Below are positions 44,652 to 52,870 of a stretch of DNA of 64,000 nucleotides, in pieces. The DNA comes from G965214625 sp965214625 (lineage in GTDB: Bacteria; Pseudomonadota; Gammaproteobacteria; Arenicellales; Poriferihabitantaceae), in NCBI GenBank assembly GCA_965214625.1, contig OZ243962.1, positions 372,001 to 436,000 on the forward strand. Reading direction: 5' to 3'. Within the stretch, counting starts at the first letter, position 1, and each line of letters begins with the position of its first letter. The translations under genes and the position numbers were made by a program. The notes under the pieces were generated by a model. That model did not search any database. It was not told the origin of the DNA and saw nothing but the letters and a program-made list of their open reading frames with translations.

Positions 44652-44906
44652 ATGAAAACCTCTGAAGACATGCGGGCTCACCTTACGGCTCGCGCCGCCG
44701 AAGATTCGGCATTTCGGGCTCAGCTCATAGCCGACCCGAAGTCCGTGATGAATCAAGAATTTGGAATCACGGTGCCGGACAGTATCCAGGTCGTGGTGCA
44801 CGAGAGCGACATGCGCACCGTCCATCTGGCCTTGCCGCCGGATCCGACCCTGAACGAAGAGCAGCTCGAGGCGATTTCCGCCGGCCTTTGCTGCTGCGGT
44901 ATCTGA
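44652..44906 (+). CDS. RiPP precursor peptide with nitrile-hydratase-like leader (NHLP family), core LCCCGI
   Basis: An 84-residue protein, with GGAG ahead of the ATG. Residues 1-78 look like a nitrile-hydratase alpha-subunit-derived leader: SAFRAQLIADPKSVMNQEFG, ITVPDSIQVVVHESDMRTVHLALP, then TLNEEQLEAISAG. The Ala-Gly ending resembles the GG-type cut site used by peptide exporters. The remaining six residues LCCCGI would be the core, with three neighbouring cysteines suited to thiazole formation. NHLP leaders are known from thiazole/oxazole-modified and lanthipeptide precursors. A YcaO remnant lies at the other end of the island. The mature product is unknown. Confidence 0.88.
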   Translation: MKTSEDMRAHLTARAAEDSAFRAQLIADPKSVMNQEFGITVPDSIQVVVHESDMRTVHLALPPDPTLNEEQLEAISAGLCCCGI

Positions 44907-44920
44907 CCGACGCCGGTTGC

Positions 44921-44949
44921 GTCGGGCCCGGCTGAGTGCCGGGCCCGAC
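44921..44949 (+). terminator. GC-rich 12-bp hairpin just after the precursor gene
   Basis: GTCGGGCCCGGC (44921-44932) and its exact complement (44938-44949) enclose the loop TGAGT. It lies 15 bases after the precursor stop and 124 bases before the transporter gene. There is no T run, so it may act as an mRNA stabiliser or attenuator giving more precursor than transporter, as found after many peptide precursors. Confidence 0.7.
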
Positions 44950-45073
44950 CGCTTCCACGACCGTCCGGTTCCGAGTGCAGCTCGCTCGGTGACCCTCCTG
45001 CGCGGGTTCGTTGCGTTAAGCGGACCCGGGTGTATTCTGTTGCCCACAGCGCATACGGCCAGCGAGTCCTTTC

Positions 45074-47413
45074 ATGGCAGATACGCCCGGTAGCGCGATG
45101 TGGCCGTTCGAAGAGAGATTTGCCAAGTGGGTCGTTGCATACCGCTGGCCTGTTATCGCGGCCAGCCTGGTCCTGATTCTGGCTGCCGGCGTCGGTGGAG
45201 CTTTTCTGAATTTTTCAACGAATTACCGTATTTTTTTCAGTCAGGATAATCCTGAACTCCTCGCCTACGAAGCGCTGGAGAACACCTACGGGAAGAGCGA
45301 AAATGTCCTCTTCATGGTCGTTCCCCAGGCTGGCGACGCTGCCTCGGAACCGGCTCTCGCGGCCGCTGCCTGGCTGACCGAGCGGGCCTGGCACACACCC
45401 TATTCCAAACGGGTCGATTCACTCGCGAATTTTCAGCATACGACGGCGGTCGGCGACGAGTTGTTTGTGCGCGACCTTGTGGACCCCGCCGGGCTGGGCA
45501 ATGCGGCGGAACGGGACCGGATCCGCACCACAGCTCTCGCCGACCCCCGTCTCAAGGGCAGCCTCATCTCGCGGGACGGGAGCGTCAGCGCGGTCAATGT
45601 CACCGTGGAACTGCCGGAGGAAGACCAGACTGTCCGCGTGCCCGAGGTCGCCGAATTCGCCCGCAATCTTGCGGCCGAGACGGAGGAACGGTTTCCCGGT
45701 ATCGAAATCCGCACGGTCGGGACGGTGATGATCAACCACACCTTCTCGCAAGCGTCGGTCGATAGCCAGAAGGTCTTTCTTCCCGCCAGCCTCGCGATCA
45801 TGGCGCTGGTGCTGATCCTGATGACCCGCGGCCTTTCGGGCGTTGCGGCGACCGGGCTGGTCATCGTCTTCTCCGTTGTGACGTCGATGGGGCTGGGCGG
45901 TTGGGCCGGCCTGCCCTTCACGCCGCCCACGTCCCCAGCGCCGACCATCGTGCTGATGATCGTGGTCGCCAATTGCGTGCATTTGCTGGTGACGTTGCAG
46001 CAGCGCTTGCGGGCCGGCGATTCGAAAAACGCAGCGATCGTCGAATCCGTCAGAATCAACCTGTATCCGGTATTTCTGGCAAGCACCACCACGGCGCTCG
46101 GGTTCCTCTCTATGAACTTCTCCGAGGTGCCACCCTATCGACATCTCGGCAATTTCGTAGCCTTCGGCATTGTCGCCTCCTTCCTGCTGTCGGTTACCTT
46201 CCTGCCGGCACTGCTGTCGCTCCTGCCGATGCGGGGGCGTAGCGCAGACCGGAGAGATGACCCGACGATGGCGGCCATGGCGGAATTCGTAATCCGCCGC
46301 CGCAAGACCGTGCTGTGGGGTTCGGTGGCGGTTGTTCTCGCGCTGGGAGCAGCAATCCCGCGCAACGACCTGAACGACGTGCTCATCCATTTCTTCGATG
46401 AGAGCATCGAGTTCCGGCAGGATGCGGATTTCCTGGACGAGCGGCTCAGCGGTAACACGCTGCTCGAGTATTCGCTGCACGCACCGGAACTGGGCGGCGT
46501 TACCGAGCCCGCATTTCTCTCCGATGTCTCGGCCTTCGCCGAGTGGTACCGCAAACAGCCGGAAACGCGGCATGTCGAGACTGTCACCGATACCTTCCGC
46601 CAGATCAACAAGAGCATGCACGGCAACGATCCGGAGGCCTACCGGCTGCCGGCCGACCGCGAGCTGGCCGCCCAATACCTGTTGCTCTACGAGCTCTCCC
46701 TCCCGCAGGGCCTGGACCTGAACAACCGGATCGACACCGACAAGTCGGCCACGCGCATGACGGTAACGACAAAAACGCTCTCCTCCCGCGATGTGCTGGC
46801 GCTGAATGCGCGCGCAAAGACCTGGCTGAAAGGAAATGCGCCTGAAATCGCGCGGGTGGACAGTTCCGGCCCCGCGCTGCTCTTCGCGCATATCGGACAG
46901 CGCAATATCAACGCCATGCTGCTCGGCACCGCCGCGGCACTGCTCGGCATTTCCGTGCTGCTCATCGCGGCGCTGCGCTCGATTCGCCTCGGCCTGGTCA
47001 GCCTCGTGCCTAATTTCGCGCCCGCCGTCATGGGCTTCGGCGTCTGGGGGCTGGCGGTTGGGCAGGTCGGCCTTGCGCTCTCTGTAGTGGTGGCCATGAC
47101 GATCGGCATAGTTGTGGACGACACCGTGCATTTCCTCAGCAAATACCGCCGCGCGCGGCGGGAGCTCGGCCATTCCTCGGAAGACGCGGTGCGCTACGCC
47201 TTCCAAACCGCCGGGCGGGCGCTGGTCACGACCACGTCCGTGCTGGTGGCGGGCTTCCTGATCCTCCTCCTGTCGCCGTTCATCCCGACAGCACAGGTGG
47301 GGCTGCTCACGGCGTTGATTATCGGTTTCGCGCTGGTTGCCGATCTGCTGCTCCTGCCGGCGCTGGTGATGGCCGTGGACGGGAGTGCCGGCCGGTCCGC
47401 TTCGGCAGGCTAA
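45074..47413 (+). CDS. MMPL/RND-type exporter (HAE3-like)
   Basis: A 779-residue protein with two repeats, each with one helix, a large periplasmic loop and a group of five helices. The N-terminal helix is RWPVIAASLVLILAAGVGGAF. The first helix group contains SLAIMALVLILMTRGLSGVAA and FTPPTSPAPTIVLMIVVANCVHL, while the second has AVGQVGLALSVVVAMTIGIVVDDTVHFLSKY with the typical paired Asp. This matches the hydrophobe/lipid exporter group (HAE3/MMPL). It probably exports the modified peptide or a lipid product of the island, as no peptidase-containing ABC exporter is present. Confidence 0.86.
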   Translation: MADTPGSAMWPFEERFAKWVVAYRWPVIAASLVLILAAGVGGAFLNFSTNYRIFFSQDNPELLAYEALENTYGKSENVLFMVVPQAGDAASEPALAAAAWLTERAWHTPYSKRVDSLANFQHTTAVGDELFVRDLVDPAGLGNAAERDRIRTTALADPRLKGSLISRDGSVSAVNVTVELPEEDQTVRVPEVAEFARNLAAETEERFPGIEIRTVGTVMINHTFSQASVDSQKVFLPASLAIMALVLILMTRGLSGVAATGLVIVFSVVTSMGLGGWAGLPFTPPTSPAPTIVLMIVVANCVHLLVTLQQRLRAGDSKNAAIVESVRINLYPVFLASTTTALGFLSMNFSEVPPYRHLGNFVAFGIVASFLLSVTFLPALLSLLPMRGRSADRRDDPTMAAMAEFVIRRRKTVLWGSVAVVLALGAAIPRNDLNDVLIHFFDESIEFRQDADFLDERLSGNTLLEYSLHAPELGGVTEPAFLSDVSAFAEWYRKQPETRHVETVTDTFRQINKSMHGNDPEAYRLPADRELAAQYLLLYELSLPQGLDLNNRIDTDKSATRMTVTTKTLSSRDVLALNARAKTWLKGNAPEIARVDSSGPALLFAHIGQRNINAMLLGTAAALLGISVLLIAALRSIRLGLVSLVPNFAPAVMGFGVWGLAVGQVGLALSVVVAMTIGIVVDDTVHFLSKYRRARRELGHSSEDAVRYAFQTAGRALVTTTSVLVAGFLILLLSPFIPTAQVGLLTALIIGFALVADLLLLPALVMAVDGSAGRSASAG

Positions 47414-47418
47414 GGCGG

Positions 47419-48711
47419 CTAGGGAAAACCGTTGCCGGCGAACACCCGGTTCGGATCGAATTCCCGCTTCCATCGCATTCCGGCGTCGAGTTTCTCTCCA
47501 TAGTGCTCCGCCCATTCCGCGGGTCCGTAGCCCACAGCACCCGACAGGTAGGCCTTTCCGCCGAGTCGGATCAGCGTTCTATCAATCTGCCGCAATCGCC
47601 CTGCTAGGTCGCTCGCCTCTTCGTATCCGTCGAACACGGCGAGAATCGAGTATGAAAACATGCGCTCGCCCTTCGGGTGCATGAACAGCGGCGCATCTAT
47701 CGCCCCGGTCACGATCGGGTAAACACCGATCCATATATCCGGCGCGCGCGGTACCCAGTCCGGGTCGAGCCACGGTTGGACGAGCACGGTTCGCAGGGTT
47801 TCCCAAGGCATGAACCAGTCCCGCCACGGATGATGCATCCTCCGGCTGAAAGCCCATCTCGGATACATTCCGGCGAGCCCAACATCGGCCGTGTCGTTAC
47901 GGGACACGATCTCGTCGTAACCCAGTCCTTCTAGCGCCCGGCCTTCGTCATGGTCTGTGTCATATTCGACGCCCGCGCTCATGACAATGTCCCGGTCATG
48001 GACCCGGGTTTCGGCGCGCAGATGGTCGAACCGGTCTTCGTCGAGAACCCGGTCGAAGTCGTTCGCGAACCGGTCGAAGTCGCGATAGCGCAGCTCATAT
48101 TGCCGGATTCGCTTCCCGATCTTTCGAAGCCGGATCCATGCATCGGTAACGATGCCGAACCGGCCCTGTCCGCCCCTGACCGCGTCGAACAGGTCGGAAT
48201 CCCGATCGTTCGAACATATCACCCGCTCGCCGGTTCCGGTCACGACCTCGAGTTGCTCGACCTGCCCGGCCTGCACCCCGTATCGATGGGAGGTCGTACC
48301 GAATCCTCCTGCAGACAGCGCACCGCCAACGCTGACTTCCGCCGTGTCCACAAGGACCCGGGGGAGCGTACCAGTCCCGCGCAACGCATCGACGACCGCG
48401 CCCCACTGCGCTCCTCCCTGCGCGCGCACCAGGTCTGGGCCGTCGGTTTCGACGCGACCCAGCCAGACCGTGTCGACCGCCACGCCGCCGTCCGTGAGGC
48501 ATTGCCCGCCCTGGGAGTGCCCTGCCCCTCGAACGGCGAGTCGGGCTCCTTCACTAGCCGACCAGCGGACGAGTTCCGTTACCTCCTCCACGCTTTTCGG
48601 TCTCGCCACGGCCGCCGGGACTCGCTCGGTCATCCTGCCGAAATCGTACGACCTTGCGTCTCGGGCCGCCGGTTCCTTGCTCAGGTTCGGTATGCGGTCC
48701 TGTTCGATCAT
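47419..48711 (-). CDS. FAD-linked oxidase (PCMH-type FAD domain, cytokinin-dehydrogenase-like)
   Basis: A 430-residue flavin oxidase. The FAD domain is recognised by RPKSVEEVTELVRWSASEGARLAVRGAGHSQGGQC-type sequence (residues about 37-70), then GGALSAGGFGTTSHRYGVQAGQ and RGGQGRFGIVTDAWIRLR. The C-terminal GAVGYGPAEWAEHYGEKLDAG and FDPNRVFAGNGF are typical of the cytokinin dehydrogenase/lactone oxidase group. No covalent-FAD His is assignable with certainty. The gene converges on the exporter with six bases between stops. It could oxidise the peptide or a sugar/amine building block. Its role is inference. Confidence 0.85.
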   Translation of the reverse strand: MIEQDRIPNLSKEPAARDARSYDFGRMTERVPAAVARPKSVEEVTELVRWSASEGARLAVRGAGHSQGGQCLTDGGVAVDTVWLGRVETDGPDLVRAQGGAQWGAVVDALRGTGTLPRVLVDTAEVSVGGALSAGGFGTTSHRYGVQAGQVEQLEVVTGTGERVICSNDRDSDLFDAVRGGQGRFGIVTDAWIRLRKIGKRIRQYELRYRDFDRFANDFDRVLDEDRFDHLRAETRVHDRDIVMSAGVEYDTDHDEGRALEGLGYDEIVSRNDTADVGLAGMYPRWAFSRRMHHPWRDWFMPWETLRTVLVQPWLDPDWVPRAPDIWIGVYPIVTGAIDAPLFMHPKGERMFSYSILAVFDGYEEASDLAGRLRQIDRTLIRLGGKAYLSGAVGYGPAEWAEHYGEKLDAGMRWKREFDPNRVFAGNGFP

Positions 48712-48797
48712 TACAGTCCGTTCTTCATGATTGTCATCTTTCTCAGGCTCCGGTCTTCCGGCAGCGCACTCCCCATGCCATCATCGAGCGGGTCCTG

Positions 48798-48827
48798 CCC
48801 TTGTAAAGCCTTGTAGCTTTACAAGGG
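48798..48827. repeat. Perfect 12-bp inverted repeat between diverging genes
   Basis: CCCTTGTAAAGC (48798-48809), loop CTTGTA, then GCTTTACAAGGG (48816-48827). It lies between the starts of the FAD-linked oxidase (minus strand) and of the small methyltransferase frame (plus strand). With no T run it looks like an operator or a structured leader, not a terminator. Confidence 0.7.
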
Positions 48828-48868
48828 TACCGCACACCAGTCGAACGCAGCATTCGCCGGATATTGGA

Positions 48869-49351
48869 ATGGAACTGGAAACCACCGTTTCCGAGCACTA
48901 CGCCGATCTGACCGAACGCATGGAGAAGTTCGGTGGGGACCTGCTGGATGTCGGCTGCGGCATCGGCGGCACCGCGATCACACTGGCCAAAACCTATGGC
49001 GTCAGTGTCACCGGACTGACGATCTGCGAACCCCATATCGCAGTGGCAACGCAACATGCAGAACAGCGCGGAGTCGGGCACCTGGTCAACTTCCGCTACG
49101 GGGACTTCATGGACCTGCCATTTCCCGACGCGGGCTTCGTCGATATTTGGGAAACGAACCTGTCGTCGGAAGCGACGACGGCTACGAAGCTGCTTCGCGA
49201 CGGGTGGCTGCTGCTGACTCTGATGAATCACCGGTCCGGCGGGCTTAACGCGGCGTCCAGGGAATTGATGGAAGCAACCGTCGGCTACGACCGGGGCCTG
49301 CGGGACATCGTGTTTACCTATCATTTCCTGTCCGCCGCCAGACCAGCCTAA
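48869..49351 (+). pseudogene. SAM-dependent methyltransferase, truncated copy
   Basis: A 160-residue frame starting at ATG 48869 (MELETTVSEHYADLTERME). The SAM motif LLDVGCGIGGTAITLAKTYG is intact and the next strand GVSVTGLTICEPHI is normal. From PFPDAGFVDIWETNLSSEA it jumps to a KLLRDGWLLLTLMN piece, so about 20 residues around the DxxW-to-R(V)LxPGG region are missing. The length is about half of the neighbouring methyltransferase. It reads best as a decayed relative of the small-molecule/tocopherol-type methyltransferases. Confidence 0.65.
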
Positions 49352-49377
49352 AGACCTGCTGAAAACCGACCACTCGT

Positions 49378-50271
49378 CTATGCCGGCTTCTGCGCGCAAT
49401 ATCGCCTGAGTTCGAAATTCCCGCTCTTCCAAGCGGCGCTAAGAGTTCCGAATTGGTCGGACAATCTACGAATTCCTGATGTTTCAACGCCGGCAAATTG
49501 CAAAGTTACGAGGAGGTTATGAGCATACTCCACCAGCTTTATATTGTCTGCATCTTTGCCATAGAAACCTTCAAATTCTAGGATTTCCAGACCTACGCTG
49601 CGTAATTTCTCGGAGTATGTGGATTGACTCTCCAGACCGGACACGGCGAACGGCTGGCACAAGGGCACAATATATTTGTCATATTCCTCTTTTGTTAATC
49701 CGTCGCGTGCCATCCAGTCCATTGCCACGATCTTTCCCGACGGCTTGAGAACCCGGCTTGTTTCCCGGAGAAATTGACTTCGGTCGCTATAATGACATGC
49801 ACTCTCAATATTGACTACAATGTCGATGGATTCATCGTCAAATGGCAACTTCAGGGAGCAGTCGGCATATTGAAAATCGATCCGACCTTCTAGGCCGGAA
49901 TCGGAAGCTTTCTGTCCAGCTATTTCCAATTGCATCCTGTTAATATTGACACCAGTGACCATGCATCCTTTGGTCCTACCCAAATGTATGGCCGTTCCAC
50001 CTACTCCACATCCAGCATCCAATACATGATGACCTTTCTCGATAGCTGCTGGCTTGAGGATGACATCGACCATGCGTGTAACCGCACGCGCCAAGCCCTC
50101 CGAATCCGCAAGAACTTCCCCGGGACCAGGGCACTCTCCCGGCTCGAACAGCCCGAAATGAATATGGTCTCGATTCCACCCTCTAAGGTAGATACCCGGC
50201 GTATTGTCGTCGTAATATCGTTCGGCTGCGTTCGATCTATCGGAGGCGGACATCTCTAATTTCTCACTCAA
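49378..50271 (-). CDS. SAM-dependent methyltransferase (sarcosine/tocopherol-like class)
   Basis: A 297-residue class I methyltransferase: N-terminal RYYDDNTPGIYLRGWNRDHIHFGLFEPGE, SAM motif VLDAGCGVGGTAIHLGRTKGCMVTGV, then RIDFQYADCSLKLPFDDESID and RVLKPSGKIVAMDWMARDGLT. It resembles the family of gamma-tocopherol, sarcosine and natural-product O-, N- and C-methyltransferases. It is the intact member of the pair in the island, coupled to the 373-residue gene upstream on the same strand (gap 69 bases). In a peptide cluster, methylation of the core or another building block is plausible. Confidence 0.85.
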   Translation of the reverse strand: MSEKLEMSASDRSNAAERYYDDNTPGIYLRGWNRDHIHFGLFEPGECPGPGEVLADSEGLARAVTRMVDVILKPAAIEKGHHVLDAGCGVGGTAIHLGRTKGCMVTGVNINRMQLEIAGQKASDSGLEGRIDFQYADCSLKLPFDDESIDIVVNIESACHYSDRSQFLRETSRVLKPSGKIVAMDWMARDGLTKEEYDKYIVPLCQPFAVSGLESQSTYSEKLRSVGLEILEFEGFYGKDADNIKLVEYAHNLLVTLQFAGVETSGIRRLSDQFGTLSAAWKSGNFELRRYCAQKPA

Positions 50272-50340
50272 TATCTTTTTTTAACCTGTTGTTCGCAAGA
50301 CTGTCAGGGCCGGAATTCCGGATTTCGGTCAGCCCACGCC

Positions 50341-51462
50341 TCACGATTGCGGTGCCGCGATCAACACCATGAACGCATACCCTTTGGCCTGCTCGGCCCG
50401 GTCGTTCTCGAGCACGAGTTTGAAATGATGGATACCGCGCAGGAGCACGAACATCCCGGAGTCCCCGAACAGGGTTGTCAGTCCGCGCGACCAGTCTTCC
50501 AATGCCGCAAGCTTTGCCGGAACGGCAAGCCCAGTCTCGTGCAGACCGTCTTTGAATGCGGTCCACAGGTCCGGGTTGTCCAACCAGTAGCGCGGGTCGC
50601 TTGCCCTGCGTTCCTTGGCAAGAAAACTCAATCCGAGCTTCGACCCCAGGCTGTCCCCATGCACGTCCAGATGGACTCCCAACTCAACAAAGCTGCCGCG
50701 TTCCTCGAACGGGGCGATGGCGGTGGCAACAGCCGAACGCGAGCCGGCCCAGCCAGCGCGGTCCAGGAATGCCATCACGTCCTGCGATGTCCGAAAGCCC
50801 GTAACCGCGAGCCGGATCACCCTTTCGCGCGAGGGAAAGGCGCCAAAGGATTCGATGCGCGTATCTGCGGTCTGGGCCCGGTATACACATTCCGCCTGGC
50901 GTTGCTCGCCCGGGTCCGGGACCCATCCGGCGGCGGAAACTGTCGCGTCGAGCACAATACCGATATCCCGAATTCGACCGTCGGCCCCGTCGCCGGTAAT
51001 CGGGCGCCCGGCGGGGCGCAGGAATATCCCCGGATCGGGGAGCGCGCCGTCCGGTGCGGATGCAACATCGTATTCCAGCATCATCTTTCGCCCGACAACC
51101 TCGCGCAAAAGGGAGTCTTCAGCATCTGTTTCGTCCAACAGCCACGCGACCCCGGAAGACACCTTCGCGGTCTCCCGCTCTGCCTTTTGCTTGAAGAACG
51201 ATGCCGGTCCGGTCCCGCCTACCACCGAAACACCGAAATCCGCGCCCGGCCGGCTGTCGTGAAGCGGGAGTTCGAAACCGAAGGGAAAGGCGACGATGGT
51301 CGCCGGGAGTTCCCGGGCGCAACCCAACAGCCGCTCCCACTCGCCGTCCCCGATCAGCGCAGGGGAGATATGCCCTCGCAGCCGCTCCAGCAGGATCGCG
51401 AGGGAATCCGCTTCGGCGGCCAGATGCTCCTGGGTGATGGTCAGACGTTCCTCGAAATTCAT
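50341..51462 (-). CDS. Unrecognised 373-residue protein of the peptide island
   Basis: A cytoplasmic, 373-residue protein with no signal or membrane segment. The N-terminal third contains REDLAAILLE-like helices (LTITQEHLAAEADSLAILLERL) and ATIVAFPFGFELPLHDSRPGAD. The middle is rich in charged and R/G residues. The C-terminal third has GVHLDVHGDSLGSKLGLSFLAKE, DLWTAFKDGLHETGLAVPAK and GIHHFKLVLENDRAEQAKGYAFM. I know no family for it. The C-terminal pattern, with a strand ending in AKGY, faintly recalls ABBA-type prenyltransferases of cyanobactin clusters, too weakly to claim. Its position after the YcaO fragment and before the methyltransferase suggests a peptide-tailoring or recognition role. 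Confidence 0.55.
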   Translation of the reverse strand: MNFEERLTITQEHLAAEADSLAILLERLRGHISPALIGDGEWERLLGCARELPATIVAFPFGFELPLHDSRPGADFGVSVVGGTGPASFFKQKAERETAKVSSGVAWLLDETDAEDSLLREVVGRKMMLEYDVASAPDGALPDPGIFLRPAGRPITGDGADGRIRDIGIVLDATVSAAGWVPDPGEQRQAECVYRAQTADTRIESFGAFPSRERVIRLAVTGFRTSQDVMAFLDRAGWAGSRSAVATAIAPFEERGSFVELGVHLDVHGDSLGSKLGLSFLAKERRASDPRYWLDNPDLWTAFKDGLHETGLAVPAKLAALEDWSRGLTTLFGDSGMFVLLRGIHHFKLVLENDRAEQAKGYAFMVLIAAPQS

Positions 51463-51508
51463 GACTGCCTCTCAGGCAATGACCGGCACCGGATTGAGTT
51501 CGCTATCC

Positions 51509-51725
51509 TCACAACGGCGCCTCGCGCAGGCCCGGCACGACCGGCATGCCGATATCCGGCCTCGTCTGGTCGAGCACCAGGAATTCCATGCCTTTCGCCT
51601 CGACGAGCGCGCGGCACCGCTCGATATCCTCGCGCGTATCCGACCTGTCTTGACGTAGCATAAATACGTTTCCCGAGACCAACCATGCCGTGCACCATTT
51701 CCGACCCGGTCCGCACTGGGCACTA
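51509..51725 (-). pseudogene. C-terminal fragment of a YcaO cyclodehydratase
   Basis: About 70 residues are open on the minus strand to the stop at 51509. The stretch REDIERCRALVEAKGMEFL followed by VLDQTRPDIGMPVV and VPGLREAPL is the conserved tail of YcaO proteins, which usually reads ...DIGxPVxxVxVPGL... and goes on some 25 residues. Here a few residues between PVV and VPGL are lost and the reading stops early, dropping the usual Pro-rich end. The upstream 300-400 residues are gone and the native Sel1 gene starts within 3 bases. YcaO makes azoline rings on Cys and Ser/Thr of peptide cores. Confidence 0.75.
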
Positions 51726-52187
51726 TTGAAGCAGGGATATTTCACTGTCAGTAAAACCGGCCATATGATACCATTTTCTCGCCTGTTCGATGTCCTGATC
51801 CACCCCATTCCCGGTTTTATACATCATCCCCAACGCGGCCTGCGATCCCGCCATCCCCTGCTCAGCCGCCCGGGTAAACCATTCGATCGCCTTGTTACTA
51901 TTCCTTGTGGTGCAATCCCCTTCAAGGTACATGAACCCGAGGCCATGCTGCGCGAGCGGATAACCCTGATACGCGGCCGCCACCATCCACTTCATGGCCA
52001 ACAATTCATTGATGACGACACCGAGGCCATTTTGATACATGATAGCCAATCGATATTGTGCTTCAACATGTCCCTTTTCGGCCAGCGGACCCAGCAGGGC
52101 CAAGGCCTGAACAAAATTTTTAGCCTCGAATGCCGCAATACCGCTGCTCAAATTCATTTGCAACTGTTCGCTTGAAGTGTCTGTCAT
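51723..52187 (-). CDS. Sel1-repeat (tetratricopeptide-like) protein
   Basis: A 154-residue cytoplasmic protein of helical repeats. Units of the form ALALLGPLAEKGHVEAQYRLAIMYQNGLG, LAMKWMVAAAYQGYPLAQHGLGFMYLEG and AIEWFTRAAEQGMAGSQAALGMMYKTGNG give three to four Sel1 repeats of about 36 residues, with A-x-x-x-L-G-x-x-Y-x-x-G features. Such proteins bind partners in signalling. The stop lies at the junction with the peptide island, so its last residues may be derived from joined sequence. Confidence 0.82.
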   Translation of the reverse strand: MTDTSSEQLQMNLSSGIAAFEAKNFVQALALLGPLAEKGHVEAQYRLAIMYQNGLGVVINELLAMKWMVAAAYQGYPLAQHGLGFMYLEGDCTTRNSNKAIEWFTRAAEQGMAGSQAALGMMYKTGNGVDQDIEQARKWYHMAGFTDSEISLLQ

Positions 52188-52219
52188 GGTTTCCCGTACT
52201 GAAGTAAGAATGATCCCGA

Positions 52220-52870
52220 TCAGCGATTGTGAGAAAATATCCCTTCGTTCGCCGCCAGCACCGCTGCCTCCACTCTGGAATGAAGCCCAAGCTTCCTCAA
52301 GATGGATTTTACGTGTAACTTGACCGTACCGTCCGAAATGCCAAGGTGCCTCGCGATAACCTTGTTGCTTTGTCCTTCCGTCACGTGACGGAGTATTTCC
52401 ATCTCACGGGGTGAAAGACAGGCAAAGATAGAGATGGATGAATCAGCACCAATCTCGTCCCGGTTCTGAATAATCGCCGCCAGTGTCCCGGCCAATTCCG
52501 GCGCAACCACCAGTTCCCCGGCGATAACCTTGCGCAGCGCCACAACCAGTTCGTCCGGGTCCATATCCTTGAGCAGATATCCGCTGGCATCGTGACACAG
52601 ACACTCCTTGAGATCAGCGGCCTCATCGCTGGTCGTCAGAATCAGCACCGGGACTGACTTGTCCCGGCTACGCAGCATCTGCAACGCGTTGATCCCGTCC
52701 AGTTCCGGCATGCGAAGATCCAACATCACCACATCCGGTTTTGCAGTCATTGTCGCCTCAATACCCTGGTGTGCATTGGAACAGGCAATCACCTCGACAC
52801 CTCGGCGTCTGAGAAGTCCTTCAAGACCGGCTCGAAAAAGCGCATGATCGTCAATGAGAACGGCCTTCAT
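52220..52870 (-). CDS. NarL/FixJ-family response regulator
   Basis: A 216-residue regulator. The receiver domain has LIDDHALFRAGLEGLLRRRG, the phosphorylated Asp51 in DVVMLDLRMPELDGI, and KDMDPDELVVALRKVIAG. The LuxR-type DNA-binding end has CLSPREMEILRHVTEGQSN, then VIARHLGISDGTVKLHVKSILRKLGLHSR. Its start overlaps the kinase stop by four bases, so the pair is coupled. It is probably phosphorylated by the kinase and acts on nearby sulfur-oxidation or respiratory genes, which is inference. Confidence 0.92.
   Translation of the reverse strand: MKAVLIDDHALFRAGLEGLLRRRGVEVIACSNAHQGIEATMTAKPDVVMLDLRMPELDGINALQMLRSRDKSVPVLILTTSDEAADLKECLCHDASGYLLKDMDPDELVVALRKVIAGELVVAPELAGTLAAIIQNRDEIGADSSISIFACLSPREMEILRHVTEGQSNKVIARHLGISDGTVKLHVKSILRKLGLHSRVEAAVLAANEGIFSHNR

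Noticed and set aside
45419..47515. A 698-residue frame on the minus strand opposite the MMPL exporter
   Set aside because: It is the antisense of a clear membrane protein in G+C-rich DNA. The translation is Arg/Gln/His/Glu-rich with no domain, as expected for a shadow frame.
50347..51663. A 438-residue plus-strand frame opposite the 373-residue island protein
   Set aside because: Composition (many Arg, Pro, Gly, Cys, no motifs) is that of an antisense shadow. The minus-strand frame has normal protein character, and the frame also runs through the YcaO tail.
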